Source: Ruminococcus flavefaciens (GTDB taxonomy: Bacteria; Bacillota; Clostridia; Oscillospirales; Ruminococcaceae). From it: a stretch of 59,646 bases of DNA. How positions within the stretch are numbered: the first letter of the stretch is position 1; the number at the start of each line of letters is the position of its first letter. The DNA is taken from contig DFJW01000066.1 of NCBI GenBank assembly GCA_002373775.1, forward strand, positions 1 to 59,646, read 5' to 3'. Under the pieces are notes generated by a model. It saw only the letters and a program-made list of their open reading frames with translations. It was not told the DNA's origin and ran no database searches. Positions 17,409-26,329 of the stretch are shown in pieces. A program made the translations under genes and the position numbers.

Positions 17409-17437
17409 ATTATATCATGCAAGGCGCTTTATGTCAA
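17409..17437 (-). promoter_or_regulatory. Sigma-A promoter driving the hydrolase-murF-ddl operon
   Basis: Minus-strand TTGACA - 17 bp - TATAAT, both hexamers consensus; the leader before the first start is about 50-65 nt. Confidence 0.9.
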
Positions 17438-17548
17438 TTGAAAAATACATAAATCTGCCTGTATATCTGTAATATCGTATAATGTCACTGCTGACGGTGA
17501 CCGCTGTGTGCAGTTAAAGGAAGTTCAGTCCAAATAACAGGAAATTTC

Positions 17549-17577
17549 TTGACTTTGCTCATCATATATTGTATAAT
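17549..17577 (+). promoter_or_regulatory. Sigma-A promoter for the FHA-PP2C operon
   Basis: TTGACT - 17 bp - TATAAT, 34 bp before the FHA start codon. It is divergent from the murF operon promoter within a 260-bp intergenic region. Confidence 0.85.
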
Positions 17578-17611
17578 TATTGTATAAGTATTATTAAAAG
17601 GAGCGCATGGT

Positions 17612-18847
17612 ATGGCTAAGTTTAAATTTATTGAACAGCAGGGACAGGCGTGCATAAGATGCAAGCTCGTTTCTTCAGAAAGTCTTAATAACGGCGAGAT
17701 CGCATATTTCAGCAACAATCCTCTCAGAGGATTCATGCGCCCGACTGTAGAGGACAACAAGAGACTGCTCTATGTGGGAGCACAGGGAATGCCTATAGGC
17801 AGATTCCTGAAGAATGCTGTTACAAAAGATCAGTTCTTCATGATAATCGCGCAGATCGTTGAGGTCGTAAAGACAGCGAGCCACTTCTGCCTCAATATCA
17901 GCAGTATCCTCTTCGATCCGGAATACGTTATAATCAATAACCGCACAGGAGAGCTTTTCTTCGTTTACCAGAATATCAACAATGCCGCTCTTCCCAGCGG
18001 AAATTTCGTTGCATTCATCAACGAGGTGTATTCACTTTGCAGATTTGCAACTCCTCAGGATCAGAATATGGCAGCAAATTTCATGAACTACATGCACGGC
18101 ATGCAGTCCATTGAGATGACCGATCTTGAGAATTTCATAGCAGGTGCTTCTCCTCTCACTTATACTATAGTTCCGAGGATGACATATCCTCCGCAGCCTG
18201 AGCCGATTTTTGCTCCTCAGCCTGCACCTCAGCCCGTACAGCAGCCTGCACCACAGCCGGTCCAGCAGGGCGGTTATGTTCAGGTGCCTGTAAATCAGCC
18301 TGTGCCTCAGCCTGTTCAGCCCGATATCCCTGTGCAGATGCCTGCACAGCAGCAGATACCCGGCAACGACCTTCATGAGAGATTTGCTCCACCGAACAGG
18401 AAGGAAAACAGCATAAATATTGATCCCGTTCCTGAGCCGGAACAGGTCAAGATTTTCAAACCGGAAGCAGAAGCTGTCCAGACTGTATATGGTCCGCCTG
18501 AGGCGTTCGGTATAGATGATGCCCCTACCAATGTTATTGGCAAGACAGAGAAGAAATTCCGCTTTACACGCCGCAGCACAAACGAGAGCTTTGTTGTTGC
18601 AGCTGACAATTTCCGCATAGGAAAAGAACGCGCAAAAGTGGATTTCTGCGTTACAAACAACAATACAGTAAGCCGTGTACACCTTATAGTAAGTGTAAGG
18701 AACGGCGAATGCTTCATCAAGGACAACAAGTCACTGAACAAGACATATATAAACGGCAGCGTTATCCCCGAACTCTATGAATGTAAAGTCAAGGCAGGGG
18801 ATGTAGTCAGACTTTCAAACGAGGATTTCGATATAGCAGAAGTCTGA
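17612..18847 (+). CDS. FHA-domain protein with DUF6382-like N-terminus and Pro/Gln-rich linker
   Basis: 411 residues, with AAGGAG 8 nt upstream. Residues 1-180 form a conserved globular domain (DUF6382-like from memory). About 190-275 is a low-complexity linker of repeated PAPQPVQ units. The FHA domain occupies about 320-411 (FRIGKERAKVDF, TVSRVHLIV, LNKTYING), with the phosphothreonine-binding Arg, Ser and Asn. A motif DDAPTNVIG (302-310) sits just before it and recurs in the third gene of the operon. FHA domains bind phosphothreonine, and the next gene is a PP2C phosphatase, so this is a phospho-signalling adaptor. Confidence 0.88.
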   Translation: MAKFKFIEQQGQACIRCKLVSSESLNNGEIAYFSNNPLRGFMRPTVEDNKRLLYVGAQGMPIGRFLKNAVTKDQFFMIIAQIVEVVKTASHFCLNISSILFDPEYVIINNRTGELFFVYQNINNAALPSGNFVAFINEVYSLCRFATPQDQNMAANFMNYMHGMQSIEMTDLENFIAGASPLTYTIVPRMTYPPQPEPIFAPQPAPQPVQQPAPQPVQQGGYVQVPVNQPVPQPVQPDIPVQMPAQQQIPGNDLHERFAPPNRKENSINIDPVPEPEQVKIFKPEAEAVQTVYGPPEAFGIDDAPTNVIGKTEKKFRFTRRSTNESFVVAADNFRIGKERAKVDFCVTNNNTVSRVHLIVSVRNGECFIKDNKSLNKTYINGSVIPELYECKVKAGDVVRLSNEDFDIAEV

Positions 18848-18887
18848 GTCAGCTTTGCCGCTGAGCATTTCTCATAAGGAGGGAAGT

Positions 18888-19655
18888 ATGGAGTATATCG
18901 CAGCAGCAGATACCGATATCGGTATCTCAAAAAGCGTTAATCAGGACAGCGCATGTGTCAAAACCGCAAATACAGCCAAGGGAAAAGCAGCTCTTGTAAT
19001 GGTTTGCGACGGCATGGGCGGCCTTTCAAAAGGAGAACTTGCAAGCGCGACAGTCATAAGGAGCTTTGCTGACTGGTTCGATTATGACCTTGCTTATGAG
19101 CTCGACAACTGGAGCTGGGAAAGAGTCGGAAAGATCGTCACAGAACGTCTCAGGATACTGAATAACAAGATAGTTTCCTACGGCTCTGGTCTGGGCATTC
19201 AGCTCGGTACTACCGCTACAGGAATGCTCGCTGTGGATTCACAGTATATGATATTCCATGTTGGAGACAGCCGGCTCTATAAGATATCCTATAAACTCAA
19301 ACAGCTGACCGAAGACCATACCTTCGTAAACCGCGAGATAAAGCGCGGAAATATGACTTATGAACAGGCGATGAAAGATCCGCGCAGAAATGCACTGATA
19401 CAGTGCGTTGGCGTTACCGGCGGAGTGAATCCGGAGATACGTTTCGGGAACCTTGAGAATAATGTGAATTACCTCATCTGTTCCGACGGATTCCGCCATG
19501 TTATCACTGAAAAGGAGATCGTCGATGCGCTTTCTCCGGATAAGATAACTACCCGCAGCTCTATGAAGTCCAAGATACGTCAGCTCATCGAGACCGTCAA
19601 GGACCGCAAGGAGAAGGATAATATTACAGCCGCTATGTTCAGAGCTGAACTTTAA
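18888..19655 (+). CDS. PP2C-family Ser/Thr protein phosphatase
   Basis: 255 residues; the ATG at 18888 has AAGGAGGG 5 nt upstream. PPM motifs are complete: NQDSACV, CDGMGGLSKGELAS (metal-binding Asp), GTTATGMLAV, FHVGDSRLYK and ICSDGFRHVI. The family removes phosphate from Ser/Thr using two Mn/Mg ions. It lies between an FHA receptor and a small membrane protein. No Hanks-type kinase is in this window, so the partner kinase must be elsewhere. Confidence 0.94.
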   Translation: MEYIAAADTDIGISKSVNQDSACVKTANTAKGKAALVMVCDGMGGLSKGELASATVIRSFADWFDYDLAYELDNWSWERVGKIVTERLRILNNKIVSYGSGLGIQLGTTATGMLAVDSQYMIFHVGDSRLYKISYKLKQLTEDHTFVNREIKRGNMTYEQAMKDPRRNALIQCVGVTGGVNPEIRFGNLENNVNYLICSDGFRHVITEKEIVDALSPDKITTRSSMKSKIRQLIETVKDRKEKDNITAAMFRAEL

Positions 19656-19670
19656 AGGAGTGATACCGCA

Positions 19671-20012
19671 ATGTCAAATGCTGAGATAAAAGTAATAGCT
19701 GCTGCGGCTGTCGCTTTCGTTATAATCAATATATTCATGTGGACTATCATAGCCTTCAAGGAGAAAAAAGAACGGAAAAACCAGCAGAATGCGTTTGCCG
19801 CTCCTCCTGCTCAGCCGTTCGGGAATACTGTTCCCCAGCCGCAGAGAGCGCCGCAGTCTCACACTGCTCCTGCCAGCGCTATGGACGACAGCCCAACTGA
19901 ATTGCTCGGTACCGATAACAATATCCAGCCGCAGCATCCAAGACAGATACGCAGCGACTTCAAGATCATCGACAATATCATCATGATCCATACCGACGAA
20001 GTCATCGAATAA
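19671..20012 (+). CDS. Small single-span membrane protein with candidate phosphothreonine motif
   Basis: 113 residues with AAGGAG 9 nt upstream. One helix (about 7-28), a basic stop-transfer stretch (KEKKERK), a Pro/Gln-rich linker, then DDSPTELLG (72-80), which mirrors DDAPTNVIG in the FHA protein. The acidic C-terminus reads DNIIMIHTDEVIE. Its place as third gene in the FHA-PP2C operon makes it a likely membrane anchor or phospho-ligand for the FHA domain. This role is inference; no family recognised. Confidence 0.8.
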   Translation: MSNAEIKVIAAAAVAFVIINIFMWTIIAFKEKKERKNQQNAFAAPPAQPFGNTVPQPQRAPQSHTAPASAMDDSPTELLGTDNNIQPQHPRQIRSDFKIIDNIIMIHTDEVIE

Positions 20013-20016
20013 TACC

Positions 20017-20315
20017 GCCCTCGCTGCTTCAGTCCCAGACTTTTGCAGCCCGGCGCACATTATTGAGGGAAACCCTTTTGAGAAAGGGTTCTCCCTCAAA
20101 CTCCCTTCCTAAAACTTTATAGATTTAATTTTCCCCCGTATATGGCGCATCCGGGAACTCGCGTTCCGGACATGTTGAAGCGCCATATACGGGGGAAAAT
20201 CATATTATAAAAGTCTTTGGAAAAGGGGTTCGGGGAAAGAACCTTTCCTCAGAAAGGTTTTGCCCCGAGAAATACGCGCCGGGCTGCAAAAGTCTGGGAC
20301 TTGAAGCAGGGAGGC
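20017..20315. repeat. Nested inverted-repeat element (MITE-like), about 300 bp, no ORF
   Basis: The outer arms (about 20017-20056 and 20277-20315) are near-perfect inverted repeats built around TCCCAGACTTTTGCAGCCCGG. Inside, the left arm GGGAAACCCTTTTGAGAAAGGG mirrors a diverged right arm of the same plan (20232-20276). The centre is a perfect 21-bp inverted repeat (20128-20148 / 20180-20200, TTTTCCCCCGTATATGGCGC core), whose 31-nt loop holds a further small CCGG hairpin. It fills the gap between two convergent operons and contains no coding frame. The first hairpin may also terminate the FHA operon. Confidence 0.85.
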
Positions 20316-20699
20316 TCACGATTTCTTTTTCAGGGTACGTTTGACGATAAGTTTGAGGCGTTCGCAGGTATCCTGAGGGAATTCGGTTATAAATCTGATA
20401 GACTGTTCATGAGCTTCTTCGCGGGGGAGTTTAAGGAAGTTATGGAAGAAGGTATAGACTTCGTTGAAAGAAGAGAATATCTCACTGACAGCCTTTTCGC
20501 CTTCGGGTGTGAGGACGACGCTGTTGCAGAAGTCCTCGTACACCAGACCGGAGTTAGCCAGGCAGCGGAGCATTTTGCTCACGCTTGGTCTGGAAACGCC
20601 GAGGTGTTTTGAAATATTGACGCAGCGGACGTACTCGTCCACGTCAGTTAGTTCTTTTATCGCCACAAGATATTTTATCTGTCCGGCGCAGTGTTTCAT
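20316..20699 (-). CDS. DtxR/MntR-like winged-helix regulator
   Basis: 127 residues with AAAGGAGG before the ATG. The HTH reads VRCVNISKHLGVSRPSVSKMLRCL and is followed by a wing LVYEDFCNSVVLTPEGEKAV, the pattern of iron/manganese-dependent DtxR regulators. The C-terminal part resembles the dimerisation domain (SSFNEVYTFFHNFLKLPREEA). DtxR/MntR proteins repress metal uptake genes when bound to Fe2+ or Mn2+. It is the last gene of the recA-rimO-pgsA run; its 3' end abuts the inverted-repeat element. Confidence 0.8.
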   Translation of the reverse strand: MKHCAGQIKYLVAIKELTDVDEYVRCVNISKHLGVSRPSVSKMLRCLANSGLVYEDFCNSVVLTPEGEKAVSEIFSSFNEVYTFFHNFLKLPREEAHEQSIRFITEFPQDTCERLKLIVKRTLKKKS

Positions 20700-20710
20700 A
20701 GTATCCTCCT

Positions 20711-21295
20711 TTATTTATCTGAATCAATGAGGTGCCAGTAGCCTTTGAGATATATCGCGCCGGATATGATGGTCAGCAGAGTTGATATCCATATGAGCAC
20801 AGGTATCACGATATTGTCCACTGCGTCGCGGATTCCGCAGGCGATGCCAAAGTCAAAGTCGTAACAAAGGCTGAGCCAGAAGAGCGAAGCGACTATTGCC
20901 ACCATGGTGAAAGCGGTCTTGAGTTTGCCCCAGATACCGGCGGCAACGACTATTCCGCTGTTAGCTGCAAGAAGTCTGAGTCCGGACACCATGAATTCTC
21001 TTGCGCTGATGATGATGAGCGGGATAGCGCTCATGTTTATCTCACTTATATCCACGAATACAGTCAGCGCTGCTATTACAAGCACCTTATCTGCCAGCGG
21101 ATCGAGGAATTTTCCGAAATTGGTGACAAGATTGTGTTTTCTTGCGATCTTTCCGTCGAGAGCATCTGTGATAGATGCGGCGGCGAAGATGACCAGTGCG
21201 ATCATGAAGTGGAACGGCAGTTCCCAGTACATGAACAGCAGAAAAAACGGTATCAGAAATACACGCAGCAGAGTAAGTTTATTTGGAAGATTCAT
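20711..21295 (-). CDS. pgsA: CDP-diacylglycerol--glycerol-3-phosphate 3-phosphatidyltransferase
   Basis: 194 residues with several transmembrane helices. The CDP-alcohol phosphotransferase signature D-x2-DG-x2-AR-x8-G-x3-D-x3-D is complete (DALDGKIARKHN ... GKFLDPLADK). It makes phosphatidylglycerol phosphate, the first step to phosphatidylglycerol, in the membrane. Its start overlaps the end of rimO by 17 nt, so translation is coupled. Confidence 0.95.
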   Translation of the reverse strand: MNLPNKLTLLRVFLIPFFLLFMYWELPFHFMIALVIFAAASITDALDGKIARKHNLVTNFGKFLDPLADKVLVIAALTVFVDISEINMSAIPLIIISAREFMVSGLRLLAANSGIVVAAGIWGKLKTAFTMVAIVASLFWLSLCYDFDFGIACGIRDAVDNIVIPVLIWISTLLTIISGAIYLKGYWHLIDSDK

Positions 21296-22622
21296 TTTCT
21301 ATCACCTCTCCGATAAGATCATAGTCGAGCGTATCGGTAATGCGTATACGAACGTATTTGCCGATCTCCAGTGGTTTTTCCGAGGAGAAGAATACTTTTC
21401 CGTCGATATCGGGAGCGTCGGCGGGAGTTCTGCCGAACCAGCATTCGCCGAATCTATCGAAGCCCTCGACAACGGCATCGAATTCACAGCCCATGAGTTT
21501 TTCGTTGTTCTCGCTGCTTACAAGGAGCTGCTGTTCCATTATTATATCTGCACGGTGAGCAGCAGTTTCCTCGTCGATCTGATCTGGGAATCCGGCAGCT
21601 TTCGTGCCTTCTTCACAGGAATATGCGAAGCATCCGAGTCTGTCAAAGCGGACGCGCTGAACGAATTCAGCGAGCCTGTTGAACTGCTCTTCTGTCTCTC
21701 CGGGGAATCCGGTTATAAGTGTGGTACGGAGGATGACTCCGGGGATCTTTTCGCGGATATGACTGAAGAGCGCTTCCAGTTCCTCTTCGCTTCCCCAGCG
21801 TTTCATGCGGCTGAGGACATCCTTGTCGCAGTGCTGGATAGGTATTTCGAGGTACTTTACAAGTTTTTCTTCTGAAGCTATGGTGTCCAGAAGTTCATCT
21901 GTTATCCTTTCAGGGTAGCAGTAGAGCGTGCGTATCCATTTCAGACCGTCTATTTTACAGAGTTCCCTGAGGAGCTCAGGCAGCTTTGATCCGCCGTAAA
22001 GGTCTTCGCCGTATTGCGAGGTATCCTGTGCTATGACGACAAGCTCGGTAACGCCGTTTTCAGCGAGAGTGCGGGCTTCCTTCAGTATGTTCTCCATTGG
22101 GACACTGCGGAATTTTCCCCTTATTGCCGGTATTGCGCAGTATGTGCAGCAGTTGGAACAGCCTTCTGCGACTTTAAGATATGAGAAGAAGGGAAGCGTT
22201 GATATTATCCTTTCGCCTTCAAGCTCTGCACTGAGCTTGGGAGCAAAGTGGACGTACCGTTCTCCTGCCAGAACATGATCCAGCACGTCGATTATATCCT
22301 TGTTATCACCGATGCCGATAACTGCATCAGCCTCCGGGAAAAGCTCAGCAGCTTCATCCTTATATCTTTCGGTGAGACATCCTGTTATTACGATCTTCTT
22401 TAAAGTGCCCTCGGCTTTAAGTTTGCCGAGTTCAAGGATAGTTTCTATCGCCTCTTCTTTGGCGGATTTTATGAATCCGCAGGTATTGACGACAGCCACA
22501 TCAGCTAGACCGGGTTCAGTTACAAGCTTGTAACCGTGCTGACGCAGTTTATACAGCATCCTTTCCGAATCTACAAGATTCTTTGAACATCCAAGTGAGA
22601 CCATTCCGACCTTGATAGGCAT
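21279..22622 (-). CDS. rimO: Ribosomal protein S12 methylthiotransferase RimO
   Basis: 447 residues. The N-terminal MTTase domain has VSLGCSKNLVDSE, VVNTCGFI and ITGCLTERY (three cluster cysteines). The radical SAM domain has the CxxxCxxC motif in CTYCAIPAIRG, and the C-terminus is a TRAM domain. LGCSKNLVDSE marks RimO rather than MiaB. It adds a methylthio group to an Asp of ribosomal protein S12. It starts in a TAATG overlap with recX and overlaps pgsA at its 3' end. Confidence 0.95.
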   Translation of the reverse strand: MPIKVGMVSLGCSKNLVDSERMLYKLRQHGYKLVTEPGLADVAVVNTCGFIKSAKEEAIETILELGKLKAEGTLKKIVITGCLTERYKDEAAELFPEADAVIGIGDNKDIIDVLDHVLAGERYVHFAPKLSAELEGERIISTLPFFSYLKVAEGCSNCCTYCAIPAIRGKFRSVPMENILKEARTLAENGVTELVVIAQDTSQYGEDLYGGSKLPELLRELCKIDGLKWIRTLYCYPERITDELLDTIASEEKLVKYLEIPIQHCDKDVLSRMKRWGSEEELEALFSHIREKIPGVILRTTLITGFPGETEEQFNRLAEFVQRVRFDRLGCFAYSCEEGTKAAGFPDQIDEETAAHRADIIMEQQLLVSSENNEKLMGCEFDAVVEGFDRFGECWFGRTPADAPDIDGKVFFSSEKPLEIGKYVRIRITDTLDYDLIGEVIENESSK

Positions 22623-23266
22623 TACTCGTTATCCTCCAATTGTTCTTCGTGATTTTCAAAGTACTCTCTGACAGCGCGGTTTATCTCAGAGAAATCGTAT
22701 CCGTATCTTGCAAGGGCAGCTTTGACTTTTTCCACGGAACGCCGGTCAGAACTGTCAGTAAGGTATCGGGCGTGTTTGGTTTCAAGGAGCGTCATGAGGT
22801 TCTCAAAGAAGGTGTACTCATACTGCTCCAGAGCATCCTCAGCGGTGAAGCCTTCGATGCCCTTCTGCTTCATTTCACGCAGGACGCGCCTCCTGCCGTA
22901 CATTTTCGATACTACCAGCTTTCTTGCCAGCCTTTCTGCGTACCTTTCGTCGTCGATAGCTCCTGCCTGCACCAGTTTTTTCATCACTGCCGTGCAGAGA
23001 GCCTCGCTTTTGTAGGTATCAAGGAGTTTGCTGTACATCTCGGAAAATGAGTAGTCGCGGTAGTCGAGCCTGTAAAGCGCATACTGATACGCTCTTCTGA
23101 AATTTGAAGCATAGATGATCTTCCGCAGTTCTGTGCGGTCCAGTTCCAGACCTTCGCGCACATTGTAGTCTGCGATCATATCAGCGTGGAGGTAGAGTTT
23201 GCGTTCTCCGTCTATCTCCACTTCAAAGGTAGTTCCTTTGTATCTTGAAACAGAGGTTATCTTCAT
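22622..23266 (-). CDS. recX: Recombination regulator RecX
   Basis: 214 residues, all-helical. It shows the RecX three-helix repeat features (ALYRLDYRDYSFSEMYSKL, AIDDERYAERLARKLV, RRRVLREMKQKGI). RecX binds and restrains RecA filaments. The gene begins 2 nt after the recA stop with no good SD, so it is probably translationally coupled to recA, the classical arrangement. Confidence 0.92.
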   Translation of the reverse strand: MKITSVSRYKGTTFEVEIDGERKLYLHADMIADYNVREGLELDRTELRKIIYASNFRRAYQYALYRLDYRDYSFSEMYSKLLDTYKSEALCTAVMKKLVQAGAIDDERYAERLARKLVVSKMYGRRRVLREMKQKGIEGFTAEDALEQYEYTFFENLMTLLETKHARYLTDSSDRRSVEKVKAALARYGYDFSEINRAVREYFENHEEQLEDNE

Positions 23267-23268
23267 TC

Positions 23269-24477
23269 TCAGTCAGCAGGGGTGAATTCCTCGAAATCGT
23301 CTTCGATATTTGCGAGGATGTCATCCTGATCCATGCTGCTTCCGCTTTCATCCGGATCGTACTGAGCAGCTTCCCCCTCAGCAGCTTCCTTTGCAGCAGC
23401 CTTTAAGGTGTCCTTCTTTGATGACTTGGACGCCTTGTTTTCAAGTTCGTCCTTGCGAGCGAGTATCTGCTCTTCGATCTCTTTCATGAGAGCCTCGTCA
23501 TTCTTGAGCAGTTCCTTTACATTGTCTCTGCCCTGACCGAGTTTCTGATCCTTATAGCTGAACCATGAGCCGCCCTTCTTTATGATGTCGAGGTCAACGG
23601 CGAGGTCAAGCACTTCGCCTGTGCGTGAGATGCCTGTTCCGTACATCAGATCGAAAGTACACTCCTTGAAAGGGGGCGCAACTTTGTTCTTTACGACTTT
23701 ACACCTTGTCTCTGCACCGATTATCTCGCTGCCGGACTTTATAACTTCGCCCTTTCTTACCTCTATGCGGACGGAAGCGTAGAATTTAAGTGCACGGCCG
23801 CCGGGGGTGGTTTCGGGGTTGCCGTACATAACGCCGATCTTCTCGCGTATCTGATTGATGAATATGGCAACGCAGTTTGACTTGGATATAGCCGCTGTGA
23901 GCTTTCGCATAGCCTGTGACATGAGTCGTGCCAGCTGACCTACATGCAGGTCGCCCATTTCACCGTCGATCTCAGCGCGTGTGGTCATAGCAGCGATGGA
24001 GTCGAGAACGATAACGTCGATAGCGCCCGATCTGATGAGGGCTTCTGCGATCTCAAGAGCCTGTTCACCGCTGTCCGGCTGAGACACGAGGAGAGTGTCG
24101 ATATTTACGCCGAGAGCGCGTGCATATACAGGATCAAGAGCGTGCTCGACGTCGATGAATGCAACTTCTCCGCCTCTCTTCTGAGCCTGTGCGATTACAG
24201 AGAGCGCAACGGTAGTCTTACCGGAGCTTTCCGGTCCGTATATCTCAACGATACGTCCTCTCGGTACGCCGCCTATTCCCAGTGCCATGTCCAGTGTCAT
24301 GGAGCCTGTGGGGATAGCGTCAACATTGAGAGTCTTTGTCTGACCAAGACGCATTATAGCGCCTGCGCCGAATTTCTTCTCTATCTGCTTGAGAGCACCG
24401 TTGAGAGCGCTTTCTTTGTCTTCTTTTGTAGCAGCTCTGACTACAGGTGCCTTTTTAGCAAGTTCCTTTTTTGCCAT
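23269..24477 (-). CDS. recA: Recombinase RecA
   Basis: 402 residues, longer than the usual 340-360 through an N-terminal Lys/Ala extension ([16 protein letters not shown]) and a long acidic C-tail. Walker A is GPESSGKTT, Walker [11 protein letters not shown]; loops L1 and L2 are present ([35 protein letters not shown]). It catalyses strand exchange and SOS LexA cleavage. GGAGG lies about 10 nt before the ATG. It is followed by recX and preceded by prmC. Confidence 0.97.
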   Translation of the reverse strand: MAKKELAKKAPVVRAATKEDKESALNGALKQIEKKFGAGAIMRLGQTKTLNVDAIPTGSMTLDMALGIGGVPRGRIVEIYGPESSGKTTVALSVIAQAQKRGGEVAFIDVEHALDPVYARALGVNIDTLLVSQPDSGEQALEIAEALIRSGAIDVIVLDSIAAMTTRAEIDGEMGDLHVGQLARLMSQAMRKLTAAISKSNCVAIFINQIREKIGVMYGNPETTPGGRALKFYASVRIEVRKGEVIKSGSEIIGAETRCKVVKNKVAPPFKECTFDLMYGTGISRTGEVLDLAVDLDIIKKGGSWFSYKDQKLGQGRDNVKELLKNDEALMKEIEEQILARKDELENKASKSSKKDTLKAAAKEAAEGEAAQYDPDESGSSMDQDDILANIEDDFEEFTPAD

Positions 24478-24513
24478 TTATATTTATCCTCCGTTTCATA
24501 TCCTGACTTAAAG

Positions 24514-25395
24514 TCAGACCGTATTGTCTATGTATTGAGGTTCTGTGCTGCTTTTTACAGCTGATACCGTTCTGATTATGCCCTGTGTATCCCTTCGTAT
24601 CTTCGGACAGCTGAAACCGCTGTCGCTGAGTATCGAAGCTACCTGATCGTGCTGATCCATTCCGAATTCAAAGGCGATGACACCGTCGTTTTTCAGTGAA
24701 CGTCTCCATAGCTGAGATATTGCCCTGTAAAAGCCGAGACCGTCACTGCCTCCGAAGAGGGCAAGTCCGGGTTCGCACGCGACTTCGCGCTGAAGGTCGT
24801 TCATTTCCTCGGAAGTGAGATAAGGCGGATTGCTGACTATGATATCAAGACCGCTGAACATCCCGGCAGTCTCTTTCTTCAGTACGTCAGCTTTGACAGT
24901 GTGTATATCAGTTCCGTTGAGTGCGGTATTCTCGCAGAGATAGCCGTATGCCTTGTCGGAGATCTCCACAGCCCATATCTCAGCTTCCGGGAGCTGTTTT
25001 TTCAGTGCTACCGCGATACATCCGCTTCCGCTGCAAAGATCGGCTATGCGTGGGGAACTGAGTCCGCGTTCACGGCATATGTCGATGACCTGATCTACCA
25101 GCGTCTCTGTATCCGGACGCGGTATCAGTACGCCTTCTCCGACTTTGAAAGGGAGCCCGTAGAATTCCCATTCTCCGAGTATGTACTGTAAAGGCTCGCC
25201 CTGACAGCGGCGTTTTGTCATGTTCCTGAGAGTTTCTTCAGCCTCGTCCGGAACTGTTTCATCAGGTCTCAGCATGGGGACAGTTTCCTTCAGTACATCC
25301 TGGAACATGCAGAGGGTATCGAATCTTGCAGTATCTATATCTGCACTTTCCATATCGGAACGGCAGCTTTCAAAAAGCTCCTTCCGGCTTACCAT
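24514..25395 (-). CDS. prmC: Release factor glutamine methyltransferase PrmC
   Basis: 293 residues. An N-terminal helical domain precedes a SAM methyltransferase fold with IADLCSGSGCIAVALK and the catalytic NPPY motif (IIVSNPPYLTSEEM). PrmC methylates the GGQ glutamine of RF1 and RF2. Its start lies inside the end of the DUF1385 gene, whose last codons supply the AAGGAGGAGG site. This pairing is common in clostridia. Confidence 0.95.
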   Translation of the reverse strand: MVSRKELFESCRSDMESADIDTARFDTLCMFQDVLKETVPMLRPDETVPDEAEETLRNMTKRRCQGEPLQYILGEWEFYGLPFKVGEGVLIPRPDTETLVDQVIDICRERGLSSPRIADLCSGSGCIAVALKKQLPEAEIWAVEISDKAYGYLCENTALNGTDIHTVKADVLKKETAGMFSGLDIIVSNPPYLTSEEMNDLQREVACEPGLALFGGSDGLGFYRAISQLWRRSLKNDGVIAFEFGMDQHDQVASILSDSGFSCPKIRRDTQGIIRTVSAVKSSTEPQYIDNTV

Positions 25396-26318
25396 TTGTC
25401 CTCCTCCTTGTCCTCGGGGATGCAGGGGGTAAGAGCTGCTATGGCGATCTCTATCATGCTGTCATCAGGCTCTTTTGTGGTGATACGCTGCATTGCGAGT
25501 CCGGGAGCCGAGAGTATCCTTGTGAACATATTGTCCTTGTTTCCGGCAAGGCGGATGCATTCATATGATATGCCGACTACCAGAGGCAGGAGTATGAGTG
25601 AGGCAACTATTCTCTGCCACGTTACTGTGAAAGGTACGAAACACATAACGAATATGCTGACGATAAGTACGATAAATATGAAGCTTGTACCGCAGCGCTT
25701 ATGGAATCTTGTCTGCTTGCGGACATTTTCAACTGTCAGAGGCAGCTCAGCCTCGTGGCAGGCAATGGTCTTGTGTTCAGCACCGTGATACATGTACTGT
25801 CTGCGGATGTCCTTGGTCACGCTTATCAGTGCCATGTAGGCAATGAAAATGGCGATCTTGACTATTCCTTCGATGACAGAGCGGATGATGCGGTGTTCCT
25901 TGACAGCCGGTATGAATCCGACTATCCACTTAGGCAGGAACACAAAAAGTCCGATAGCAAGGACTATGCCGAGGATCATGCCGATATACATCACCGCATT
26001 GAAGAATGCGCCTGCGTTTTCCTCTTCGGCTTTCTCCTCTTCGGTGAGCTGCTTTTCAGCAGAACGCATCATGTACTTGTAGCCTTTGGCAAGTGAAGTC
26101 ACGAAGTTGGTGCATCCTCTGACAAGCGGCACTTTCCTGTACCATGGGGCATTCTTGCCGTTGCGTTCGCTCCATGTCTCCACATCCACAGAGCCGTCCG
26201 GCAGACGGCACGCCATGGCGCCGGTGTTCGGACCGAGCATCATAATGCCTTCGATAAGTGCCTGACCGCCTATTTTTGACTTGAATTTTTCATTGGGATT
26301 CTGGCTTTTATTACTCAT
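25389..26318 (-). CDS. DUF1385 membrane protein (YqhQ-like)
   Basis: 309 residues. The family signature GGQALIEGIMMLGPN lies near residues 17-31, then a soluble stretch and four or so membrane helices (about 108-130, 150-175, 205-250). AEHKTIACHE is a further conserved patch. The molecular role of DUF1385 is not known to me. It is encoded 11 nt after the histidine kinase and overlaps prmC by 7 nt. Confidence 0.9.
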   Translation of the reverse strand: MSNKSQNPNEKFKSKIGGQALIEGIMMLGPNTGAMACRLPDGSVDVETWSERNGKNAPWYRKVPLVRGCTNFVTSLAKGYKYMMRSAEKQLTEEEKAEEENAGAFFNAVMYIGMILGIVLAIGLFVFLPKWIVGFIPAVKEHRIIRSVIEGIVKIAIFIAYMALISVTKDIRRQYMYHGAEHKTIACHEAELPLTVENVRKQTRFHKRCGTSFIFIVLIVSIFVMCFVPFTVTWQRIVASLILLPLVVGISYECIRLAGNKDNMFTRILSAPGLAMQRITTKEPDDSMIEIAIAALTPCIPEDKEEDKW

Positions 26319-26329
26319 AGGTTCTCCTG

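Noticed and set aside
18165..18392. Tandem DNA repeat as a mobile or phase-variable locus
   Set aside because: The CAGCCTGCACC-like repeats are irregular and simply encode the Pro/Gln linker of the FHA protein.
18032..18682. 216-aa minus-strand ORF opposite the FHA linker
   Set aside because: Its Leu/Arg-rich repeats come from the complementary strand of the Pro/Gln repeat; no SD.
20904..21875. 323-aa plus-strand ORF opposite pgsA and rimO
   Set aside because: Both opposite genes are certain, and the ORF has no recognisable domain or SD.
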